A stretch of 64,000 nt of DNA from Setoptus koraiensis. Lineage: Eukaryota; Arthropoda. The DNA lies in NCBI GenBank assembly GCA_048013815.1, contig CM106586.1, positions 15,500,001 to 15,564,000 of the forward strand. Direction: 5' to 3'. The notes under the pieces were generated by a model. The model was not told the DNA's origin. It did not search any database and saw nothing but the letters and a program-made list of their open reading frames with translations. Of this stretch, positions 25,364 to 34,388 are shown one piece after another. The stretch's first letter is position 1; each line of letters opens with the position of its first letter. The position numbers were made by a program, and so were the translations under genes.

Positions 25364-26272
25364 CTAAGCCTCCTGCTTTCTCTTGTTTTTCTTAGCGAAC
25401 CATTCTTTCGATTTATCTTCCGATATAGACTGCTCGATAGCAGCTCCGGCACCTGCATCCACCTTGGACAGCTCTCTAAAACCCTCGTCGCCAACAAAGC
25501 AAATCTCATGGCCATCAGGATCGGCCAGAATAACAACCTGCACGGTGGCTTTGCCTGGAGTGTCCAAACTGATGTAAGGTGTCAGAATTTTATGTTGACA
25601 ATCTGACACTCGTTTCTCTAAGGGTCTCAATTCATCGGCTGGGCAACTGAAAGCTATTCGTCCGTATGCAGAGCCGTGATCGATGTCTTGATCAATCCGC
25701 TTGAAAGTGAGTGCTGCTTGTTTCTTGTCGTATCTTATAGAGCACTCATGGTCACTCTTGTTATCTAGTTGACATTCCAATAGTTTTGTCCAATATTCGA
25801 CAGTTTTATCAACACTCCTACAGGCCAGACACACTTCAACAATATCCTGCCCTTGTGATCTCTCGTCGTCTGCCTTGTTCACAATGAACCTGTATCCATC
25901 TGGAGATGTTAGCTCTAATTCCTGGGGTCCTATTGTCTTCAGTGTGGGCCATTTTGACGTGATAATATTATCAACAGTAGATTTTAAAAGTTTCATTCTT
26001 ATGAAATTGAAATCGTTGCCCAACTTGTAAGATCCGATAGCATAGTTGTAGGTGAGTTCCAAAACAAAGTGATCATCCTCTGGTCCGTAGCCTATCATTG
26101 TCTTGGACCATTTATTATCATATGGTCCATTGCAAGCTGCCTCGCAGCCACCCTCGAATACTTCGTGCCGAAGAACAGTCATTCCGAGAGTGTCTCGAAA
26201 GAATTTGAGGTTTTCATCTAATTGTGTCACTTTGAGAACAAAATGGAGTGCCCGCCTAGTAGTGGAAGACAT
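25364..26272 (-). CDS. GLOD4: Glyoxalase domain-containing protein 4
   Basis: Single-exon gene, 302 aa. It has two vicinal-oxygen-chelate (VOC) modules, about 5–125 and 140–260, with the GLOD4 hallmark RRALHFVLKVTQLDENLKFF, an EVFEGGCEAACNGPYDNKWS block and the second-module segment LADPDGHEICFVGDEGFREL. Human GLOD4 (about 298–313 aa) has the same size. It is usually mitochondrial or cytosolic; its substrate is uncertain, with hydrolytic clean-up of damaged metabolites proposed. The C-terminus is Lys-rich (KEWFAKKNKRKQEA). It lies head to head with vinculin, with about 1.2 kb between start codons. Confidence 0.94.
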   Translation of the reverse strand: MSSTTRRALHFVLKVTQLDENLKFFRDTLGMTVLRHEVFEGGCEAACNGPYDNKWSKTMIGYGPEDDHFVLELTYNYAIGSYKLGNDFNFIRMKLLKSTVDNIITSKWPTLKTIGPQELELTSPDGYRFIVNKADDERSQGQDIVEVCLACRSVDKTVEYWTKLLECQLDNKSDHECSIRYDKKQAALTFKRIDQDIDHGSAYGRIAFSCPADELRPLEKRVSDCQHKILTPYISLDTPGKATVQVVILADPDGHEICFVGDEGFRELSKVDAGAGAAIEQSISEDKSKEWFAKKNKRKQEA

Positions 26273-26940
26273 TGTTGTTGTTGTTGAATATGAAGACGAT
26301 TGCGTTAGAAACTTTTTGTTTGATTTGTTTTCTAGGCAATGTTTAATAAGGGATATTATATTATATAACAGTTATTACTGTTTAATGACAACGTCGTCGA
26401 CGTGGCCCGGCAAGGATTAATAACGAGCAGAGCAACAACAACAATGCATTGTTAGTTAGTTGCGTCGTGTGAATTTTTCACAAGCATATGATTTCTCGAG
26501 CATGTGTAGTAGTGAAGCTGAAAGTGAAAGTGAAAATTGATTTGCCAGCATCGACGGGCCGTCTGTCATAGTTGCTAGTAACAACATTATCATTGTTGTT
26601 TGTCAGAGATAACACTCTATCCAATGAAAACTGTCTAGCCAATGTGTGTTCGATGGAACATGCTACTACTGTATTACTGTGTGTTCGATTTATAATGAAC
26701 AATCGAACTACGCGCTATGTTGTGATATATGAGATGATGATTTCTCGCTCTGAAGCGCTCGATGTGTTTGCTGGATGCTGTTGCCATTATGTAATATGCA
26801 CTCTGGGGCGCAGCGATATTTGTAGCTGCTATTGCTGCTAGGGTGACTGCGATCTCACCGCTTTTTTCCTCTGTTTTCTCACTCTCACTTTCTCTCTCCC
26901 TCCGTCGCTAATAACAGCAGCCTCTACGGAAAGCACTGGC

Positions 26941-27205
26941 ATTAAGCTAAACTTTTGTGTAAAGAGAGACCATTTTTACTCCACCCTCATCGTGTTTGTC
27001 TACCAATGAAGCTAGGCCAAATAAGGAGACTATCCCTCAGTCTAGCAGTCTAGCCAGACGGGTCTGTTATACAGACGCAACGATCAATGAGAGGAGAGCT
27101 GTTTGTTGTTGTGTAAGCTGTTGGTGCTGGATGAAACGGAAAATCATGCGCTGAATCATTGAGGACATCTTGAAGGATTTTCATCATAATGATTCATAAC
27201 GTCTG
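26941..27205 (+). promoter_or_regulatory. Upstream element shared with kindlin (vinculin copy)
   Basis: About 265 bp, 270–535 bp before the vinculin ATG, homologous to the reverse complement of 46495–46695, which lies 530–730 bp before the kindlin ATG. Two well-matched blocks are visible: the first (about 26955–27036) includes TTTTTACTCCACCCTCATC and AGCTAGGCCAAATAAGGAGA; the second (about 27131–27200) includes GGAAAATCATGCGC and CTTGAAGGATTTTCATCAT. Orientation relative to the downstream gene is the same in both places. The first block contains a perfect CArG box and a CCACCC (KLF/Sp-type) site. Confidence 0.8.
27017..27026 (+). promoter_or_regulatory. CArG box (SRF site) upstream of vinculin
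   Basis: CCAAATAAGG matches the serum response factor consensus CC(A/T)6GG exactly. Vinculin is a classical SRF/MRTF target in vertebrates. The same ten bases occur at 46617–46626 (reverse strand) upstream of kindlin. Confidence 0.7.
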
Positions 27206-27301
27206 CACTGGCATTAATTGTTGCTGCTGTTGTAGTGGCTGCCGCCAACGAATTAGCATTTAACCGTCGTCTATTCACACTGTTCACAATCATTTCTATT
27301 G

Positions 27302-27366
27302 GATATATATATATATATATATTTGTATACATATACATATATATATATACATATATACATATATAT
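27302..27366. repeat. (AT)n-rich microsatellite
   Basis: Imperfect TATATA/ATACATAT tract of about 65 bp, 110–170 bp before the vinculin start codon. Confidence 0.85.
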
Positions 27367-27474
27367 GTTTATAGAGGAAAAATACTATTTTGTGTAACCA
27401 ACTTGCAACTATTTTGACCAACTAACCATCATATTGATTTAAACGTCAACACACGCCTCGTAGCGACAACAACA

Positions 27475-30400
27475 ATGCCTGTGTTTCACACCAAAACCAT
27501 AGAGAGCATTCTCGAGCCAGTTGCCTCACAGGTGAGTCACTTTATTCTTGCGGACATGTCTTCTTGTTTGCGAGTAGTATTTTGCTCCAATAGTTTAAAA
27601 CGACTAGCTAACCCAATGTGTCATTTGTTTGTATTCAGGTTTCGCGACTGGTAATATTGCACGAAGAGTCCGAAAATGGTCGCGCCATGTCGGACCTCAC
27701 CAAACCTGTTGAGGCAGTCAGCATGGCAGTGGAAAATCTAAAGAAAGTTGGCAAGGACACTATTAATCAAAGCGACGACGAAATATTACGCAATGAGATG
27801 CCAAATTCATTGGTGCGAGTTGAGCAAGCGGCCCGCTTATTGGAGGAGGCCAATCAAATGTTTCGCGCTGACGCCTATTCACAACCTGCCAGAAAGTTAC
27901 TATTGGAGGGATCGCGTGGTATTCTCCAAGGAACCTCGTCGCTGTTGTTGTGTTTCGACGAATCAGAGGTTCGCAAAATTATCAAAGCCTGCAAGAGAGT
28001 TTTAGATTACATAAACTGTGTGGATGTCATAGAGAGGATAGAGGATCTGTTGCAGTTTGCCAAGGATTTAACGCCGGCCTTGGGCAAAATGACACGTTTA
28101 GTTGATGCCAGACAAAAGGAACTCACTCATCAGGCCCATAGCGATATATTAATCAAGTGTCTGGATCAAATAAAACAATTGGCTCCCGTCTTGATAAGCT
28201 CAATGAAGATTTATGTGCAACTTGCGCAAGACAATAAATCTATTCACGAGGCCAAAGAGAATCGCAATTACATTTCTCAGCGCACCTCAGACGAGGTGCA
28301 CGAAATAATACGTGTACTTCAATTGACCACCTACGACGAACAAGAGTGGGACGCAGATCCGTTGACCTACATGAAACGAGCATTGGGCGCCATGACGAGC
28401 AAATATCAATCGGCTCACGATTGGCTAGAGGATCCATATTCCCCGAACGGTGGCATTGGAGAGAAGTCGCTGAGGCAAATATTGGAACATGCCGAACGAA
28501 TAGCCGATAGGGCCCAACCGGACGATAGAGATGCCATAAGGAAGTGTTGCGGTGACATCCGGTCCATGGTCAATAGTTTGTGTGAATTGCGTCAGACGGG
28601 CCAAAATACTAGTCCTCAGGCACAATCGTTGGCAAAGAATATTGGCCAACAATTAAAAGATCTGTTGCAATTGTGTCAGAGAGCTATTGCCAATATGGAC
28701 AAACATGGCGCTGACAACAAACAAAGTCAAGTGTCACACACGCTCGCGGGCCGCATTGACCAAGCTCAGAGATGGCTAAATAATCTGACCAATCCTGGCT
28801 TCGACGATAACGGTCTAGGCGAGCAGGCCATTCAGGCCATTGTGGACGAGGCGCGTCAATTAGCGCTATATTTATCACCCGCTTCTTATTGTAAGCAATT
28901 GTTGGAGTTGTGCAACGACGTTGAACGCATGAACAAACAATTGGGCGATTTGAACAGATTGAGGCGCCAACAGCCCAATAGTGTCGACCAGCAACAGATG
29001 CTATTGTTGGCGAGAGAATTGTCGAAGAAATTGTACGAATTACAGCGTTTCGTTCATGCCACTCTCGTGTCTAGAGTTGTCGATGATTTCATAGACGCCA
29101 CACTGGCATTGAGACAATTTAGTGAGGCAGTTTTAGCGCCAGAGAACGATATTAATCGCGAACAAAATCTGTTGGATAAGGCACGTCAATTATCCGAATG
29201 GTCGAAGAAGGCATCGCAAACAGGTAGACACGTTGCCACCAATTGTGCCCACAACAAGCGTCACGCAGAAGCTATATTGGCCTCGGCCAATAGGCTCGAA
29301 TCTATGACGCCTCAATTAATTAATTCGGGCCGAATTAAATTTACCAATGTTAAAAACACAAATGCAAATGAGAATTTTATACAAATGAGGGACCAATACG
29401 AAACGGAAATACATCGCTTGAGACAATTAATCGACGAGGCTCTTGACACTAGTGCTTTTGTAATAGCAAGCGAACAAGCAATTAGAAAGCATACTCAATT
29501 GTGCGAGCAATCAATAGCCAATCAAAATGTCCAATCCATGATAGACAATGCTTCTATCATAGCTCGTTTAGCCAATCGTGTCCTCATGATAGCCAGACAA
29601 GAAGCCTCAAATTCTGAGGACAATTATTATACAACAAGAATTGAGGAATGCACAAGAAAATTACAAGATATTGTGCCAACAATGGTTCGAAACGCCAAAG
29701 ATGTCGCCATCAACATAACAGATCAGCGCAATCAAAATGCCTGGCGTCAGTCTAACCAGGAGATAATTGACACCATAACACAATTGAGCAAAGTGATCGG
29801 ACCAAGTCAATTGCCCGATTTGTCGCGCCTAAATATATCGTCACGTGAGTACTTCCATCCATTTCTGCTTTCTTTGTATGTTATCTTGATATATTTGCGC
29901 CTATTCCATCAACTTATATACTGTCGCATTTTTCTATTTACACACAGGTACAACTACCACAACTACAACTACGACAACTTACGATCATTCAAGCAACCAA
30001 CCAACACTGGACCGCTATGGAACAACTTCGAGATCTTCGGGATACGACACGGCCACCAGAGGTAAAGTTATCCATAAATTAAGTTCAGTCATACAGATAC
30101 TGAAATTTGCATATATCGATAGTTGACAATAATCGAGAGTTTATCCGTTCTTCCACTAATTTGTTTGCTGATAAACAGTCTCGCCTCGGCTTAGTGCAGC
30201 GTCACCATCGCGTCCATATGCGACGGAAACAGACGATGAATTCGACGAGAGGTTCCCCACTTTGCAACATAATCAACCCATCATGGTAAGTGGATAGTTG
30301 ATATTCAATCATACAAAATCAGCAATTAAATATTGGAAAATTTCATATAAAATCTTACAAAATTCACTCATTCCGCCCGATCAAATGACTAGATGGCCGC

Positions 30401-31094
30401 CCATGATTTGCATCAAGAGGTGAAACAATGGTCGAGCAAAGAGAACGAGATTATAGCCGCCGCGAAAAAGATCGCCTTACTCATGGCTAGACTAAGTCAA
30501 TTGGTGAGGGGTGACGCCGGGACCAAGAAAGATTTGATCAGTTGTGCCAAGGCAATTTGCGAAGCTTCAGAGGAGGTGACCAGATTGGCCAAAGAGCAGG
30601 CGAAATTGTGCACTGACAGAAAGATGCGAACGGTAAGTCACAAATAAATGTATATTTATGTTGCTCGACATACTCTTCAATTCAATAACAGCCAATTTGA
30701 TTATAACAAACAAATCAACTTACGACCTATTCTAATTAATCAACAAATTTCCAATCAACCTCTTTAATAAATCAACATTATATCTTCCATAACTTGCGAA
30801 TTGAAACTTGATAACTAAATGCAAATCAAATCGCAGAATATTTTGCAAGTTTGCGAGCGCATACCAACCATAGGAACTCAATTGAGAATATTGAGCACGG
30901 TTAAGGCAACCATGTTAGGCGTACAAGGATCCGAGGAGGACCAAGAGGCCATGGATATGATTGTAGGAAATGCACAAAATCTAATGCAATCAGTGAAAGA
31001 AACAGTTAGAGCTTGTGAGGCCGCCTCAATCAAAATAAGAACAGATCAAGGTGTCCGACTTAGATGGATCAGAAAAGAGCCATGGTACACATGA
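27475..31094 (+). CDS. VCL: Vinculin
   Basis: Six coding exons: 27475–27531, 27639–29844, 29948–30061, 30179–30285, 30393–30632 and 30837–31094, giving 993 aa. Exon 1 encodes [19 protein letters not shown], the canonical vinculin start. Head helical bundles D1–D4 occupy about 1–760; the tail five-helix bundle follows from about 830, with the actin- and lipid-binding end [20 protein letters not shown] then YT. It links talin and α-catenin to F-actin at integrin and cadherin adhesions. The head–tail linker is unusual: ten consecutive Thr codons followed by a Ser/Tyr/Thr-rich stretch replace most of the usual Pro-rich FPPPPP segment that binds VASP and the Arp2/3 complex. The protein is therefore shorter than human vinculin (1066 aa). 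An SRF-type CArG box lies upstream at 27017. Confidence 0.95.
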
Positions 31095-31859
31095 TTGATA
31101 TCTATACATCTAATATACCTATTTATAATGTCGCTGATAATAATAACAACACAAAACAAATATACACAATTTAGTTTAACACAACAACAGCAACAACAAA
31201 TGCACATAAACTGCTGAACATAATCTAGTCGATATAATTTATAAGAGGAAGAAATACATTAATGAGAATAATTTTCAACTTTACATCAACAACAGTGGCT
31301 CTCGTCACATCTTACTACTTACACAATATACACTACTTGTGGCCATTTTATAGTCATTACTACAACAACAACAACAACAACTAACACAACAACATTACTA
31401 ATTGTAAGCAACAACTAACTGTTACACCAATTATACCAATCGCACCACGAAGGATTAAGCAATATCGACAAACCAGTATAAACGAAACAAAATGAAATAA
31501 TCCATCCATATTGCCAGCAATAACAATAACAATGATAATAACAACGACAACAAAAACAATTATAATAATCACAACTGTAATAATAGGGATGATGTAATCA
31601 ATTATTGCTACTTTTGCCAATGTTGTATTTTGTTGTATCACTGTTGGTGGTACAAAATAAAAAACTATAAGCATATATGTAAAAATATATGCAAAGATAT
31701 ATGTATACATACACCTGTAAATGAATATAAACTGACTTAGCAATTGTTGTCCGATTTCACACCCTTCAATCAAGAGTAACGAACCACCCCTAACGGTTTG
31801 TTGTGCAACATCCGTTTTGAGTGGCAACTATGGATTCAAGTCCCCGAGCTGCCACTCGA
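31095..31859. other. Vinculin 3' region, ACA/AAT-rich
   Basis: No gene. It consists largely of trinucleotide-like CAA, AAC and ATA repeats (31360–31382 and 31500–31600). A 147-codon minus-strand open frame here is a by-product of this low complexity. It ends with a hairpin at 31819–31857 next to the duplicated junction. Confidence 0.5.
31819..31857. repeat. Short inverted repeat at the right duplication edge
   Basis: GAGTGGCA (31819–31826) and its reverse complement TGCCACTC (31850–31857) flank a 23-nt loop. It sits immediately before the start of the GPR107-derived copy at about 31860. Confidence 0.7.
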
Positions 31860-32030
31860 GTCCGCAGCTATCTTCCAAATACTATTGGCTCATTGTTGTG
31901 ATCTCCAAATATCACCAAGATGAGCCTTTGTAGTGACGGGCTACTTCTTTCAGCCTATACCAACAAAGCCTTACCTACTGCTCTCACAGGATGACGATCT
32001 CGAACGAGAAGAAGTTATGGTAGTCAGTCT
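31860..32030 (+). pseudogene. 3' fragment of a GPR107 gene
   Basis: The plus strand encodes TGYFFQPIPTKPYLLLSQDD then DLEREE, matching the intact GPR107 tail TGYFFQPIPTNPYLLLSQDD, DLELEE. Upstream DNA to about 31860 aligns to the codons before it (CAAATACTATTGGCTCATTG against the parental CAAATATTATTGGCTCACTG), with one frame change. The remaining tail codons are deleted: the sequence jumps straight into the 3' UTR. It faces the intact NitFhit gene tail to tail, the reciprocal of the 22.5 kb locus. Confidence 0.9.
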
Positions 32031-32067
32031 AGTACTCGTGTCTACGGAAGAGTTTCTCCTAATAAAA

Positions 32068-32073
32068 TTTATT
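32068..32073 (-). terminator. Poly(A) signal for NitFhit (minus strand)
   Basis: TTTATT on the plus strand reads AATAAA on the minus, about 145 bp after the NitFhit stop. Confidence 0.55.
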
Positions 32074-32213
32074 CGGCTTGCAAAGGCGTTCAACACATTT
32101 AATTTCTATTGTAACTGTCATTGTTATTAAATCAACCCAAAATATCATATACAGTTCGTGTATGAGGTGCTGGCGTTTCCCGTCATTCTGATGAGAAAGA
32201 CACCGAATCACAA

Positions 32214-33815
32214 TCAGCATTTAGTCGGCGCTAATCTCTGACGAAGTTCCATAGCTACCACAGACATTTCTTCAGGTGCTAACTTTTTGTACTTTGTAAC
32301 GTGTGCCTTATCGTGGTTTTGCAGTTCTTTGTAGATTTGATCAACTTTTCCATCAAAATCAGTAGGTTTTCTTGGTAGAATGTGTACATGAACATGGAAG
32401 ACCGATTGACCGGCATCTAAACCATCTTGTAGTGTAAGGGTGGTGGACTTGGTGTCATGTAGTTCTTCTGTGACACTTTCGACACGCTGAACAAGCTGGA
32501 ACAAATCTGCAATCTCGGCCTTTGACAAGTCAGTGAATTTCTTGCAAACTCTCAAAGGTGATACAAGAACGTGACCCTTAAGAACAGGGCGATGGTTGAC
32601 AAAACCGAACGAATATCGGCTCCTTATAAAAACTTGACTTGAAGCTATATCTTGATCGGCGAATTTATATCTTATCGATTCATCATCTATCTCGTAAGAA
32701 TTAATTGCGGGCTCAATATCAGAGTATATATCGAATCGTCTGTCTGTCCATACTGGTAGTTTAGATCTGGAAGTATTGAGGAAACTGTGGTCTATCATGG
32801 CGATTGCATAACCTGTACCTTCACTGCAATGGGCCACTACTGTTCCCCAAGGATCTACAATCATCGCATGGCCGTATGAAGCCCTTTTAACATTATGTTG
32901 TCCTGTTTGGGCTGCTGCGATAACATAACATTGATTTTCGATTGCTCGTGCACGTATTAATGTCTCCCAATGGTAAGTGCCCGTTGGCACAGTAAACGAG
33001 GATGGATATGTCAGTATATCTGCCCCTGCTTTCGCATATGAAATTGCCATTTCAGGAAATCTAACATCATAACAAATACCCAATCCCACTTTACCCACTG
33101 GAGTGCTAACTGGATGGGTCAGTTTAGATCCAGCTATGTACGTTTCACCTTCTATGAGTCTAACAACATTGGGGATTTCCAGGTTAAATAGATGAATCTT
33201 GTGATAGATAGATCTTATTTCACCATAGTCGTCAATCACTAAATGAGCATTCAGGATTTTATCACTTTCTGTGATTCCTAAAGCTTCTTGTTTCTGATGC
33301 ATACCTCCAAGTGATAGCCAAGCTTTAACCTCTTTGGCAAGTTCGCGGTATCGGTTGATGGTGGGTCCATCGAGAGGCTCTGCCTTAGCAATAGCTAGTT
33401 CTCGCGAGCTCTCAATGTAATCAAAACATTCCGGCAAAAAAATCATCTTGGCACCAACACTGGCCGCCTCTCGAACTATTGTGCTCGCGACCTTAAAATT
33501 GGCTTCTTTATCGTTTTTGCTGTTCAGCTGGCAAACAGCTACCATTTGTTTTGTACCGTGACTGGTGGTCGATGACATGTTATGGCCTGGATGTGTCCGC
33601 AAAGAATAAGTTTCGTCTGTTTCAGAGGTGGCACGACTATTAAGCCGTCTGTAAATTTTACGAGTCACTATGTAGGACCTTGTGACTAAATGGAAAGGTC
33701 TAATTAGACTGGCCTCTTGACTGGTATGCCTGCCTCCTTTTGCACAGATTTCTAAAATTAATGAGTGCTGGACGGGCGGTCTGACCAAAGTTGTTAATAG
33801 ATATTTGAAAAACAT
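32214..33815 (-). CDS. NitFhit: NitFhit: nitrilase-like Nit1 fused to Fhit
   Basis: Single-exon gene, 533 aa. The first ~85 residues are basic and resemble a mitochondrial leader; a second start at Met80 (MSSTTSHGTKQM) would give a cytosolic form. The nitrilase domain (about 92–360) shows the Glu in FLPECFDYI, the Lys in YHKIHLFNLEIP and the nucleophile Cys in GLGICYDVRFPE. Nit1 enzymes hydrolyse deaminated glutathione. The Fhit part (about 390–533) carries the histidine triad HVHVHILPR at 474–482 and hydrolyses diadenosine polyphosphates. Fusion of the two is characteristic of protostome animals such as flies and nematodes; vertebrates encode them separately. It faces a truncated GPR107 copy tail to tail. 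The assignment is secure; the start codon is not. Confidence 0.95.
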   Translation of the reverse strand: MFFKYLLTTLVRPPVQHSLILEICAKGGRHTSQEASLIRPFHLVTRSYIVTRKIYRRLNSRATSETDETYSLRTHPGHNMSSTTSHGTKQMVAVCQLNSKNDKEANFKVASTIVREAASVGAKMIFLPECFDYIESSRELAIAKAEPLDGPTINRYRELAKEVKAWLSLGGMHQKQEALGITESDKILNAHLVIDDYGEIRSIYHKIHLFNLEIPNVVRLIEGETYIAGSKLTHPVSTPVGKVGLGICYDVRFPEMAISYAKAGADILTYPSSFTVPTGTYHWETLIRARAIENQCYVIAAAQTGQHNVKRASYGHAMIVDPWGTVVAHCSEGTGYAIAMIDHSFLNTSRSKLPVWTDRRFDIYSDIEPAINSYEIDDESIRYKFADQDIASSQVFIRSRYSFGFVNHRPVLKGHVLVSPLRVCKKFTDLSKAEIADLFQLVQRVESVTEELHDTKSTTLTLQDGLDAGQSVFHVHVHILPRKPTDFDGKVDQIYKELQNHDKAHVTKYKKLAPEEMSVVAMELRQRLAPTKC

Positions 33816-34388
33816 CCACCTTGTTATTGCGGCTTATTTTGCACAAAAGAGTACGAGGTTTACCCAGTGGACTATACGATGAAAAATGGACCAAATATCC
33901 ACATGATTTAGCGTCTAAATTTGCGTGATATATATGTATACATGAGTGTAGTTAGATAGTATTGATAGGAGACTATTGAGTCACTTCACGTTTATATTGT
34001 ATTATCACTTATCATATTATATATTGTAAGCTCATTATAATAATCATAGACAGTCGTGATTTGGTATCGACAAGTTGTGATCCAACCTTCACAGTTAAAA
34101 TCCAACTCCTGGCTTGGTATAAGCATCACAACCTCTAACACATGTTCCATTTATTTGTTACAACGCTTCCACTGACAACAACCGAACGATCACTTCAATA
34201 CCATTGGTATAATACCAAAAACAGTTCAAACTTGGCGCGCTCACATTAAATATAAAGAAGAGTTGCAATGGAGATTGACAAGGAACTTGCTTTGTGATTT
34301 ACGTCAAAACAATTAATATTCACGATGATTATTCTCCTCGCATTGAATCAAGTTTATCTGATTCTTTTTATATTGTGACCGCCATCCT
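33816..34388. other. Divergent promoter region
   Basis: About 570 bp between the NitFhit start and the start of the tyrosine adaptor on the plus strand. AT-rich, with no coding signal beyond short frames. Confidence 0.5.

Larger units (their letters stand above)
26273..27474. other. Divergent promoter region of GLOD4 and vinculin
   Basis: Non-coding. It holds the duplicated upstream element with a CArG box (26941–27205) and an AT microsatellite (27302–27366) just before the vinculin start. A CT-rich tract lies near 26880–26905. Confidence 0.6.
31860..32285. repeat. Inverted duplication, right copy (GPR107/NitFhit 3' junction)
   Basis: Reverse-complement partner of 22516–23235. Here NitFhit is intact and GPR107 is the fragment. 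Together the two copies bracket GPR107, GLOD4 and vinculin. Confidence 0.88.

Noticed and set aside
31381-31827. 148-codon minus-strand frame downstream of vinculin
   Set aside because: Composed of repeated hydrophobic codons from ACA/ATA trinucleotide repeats; no domain.
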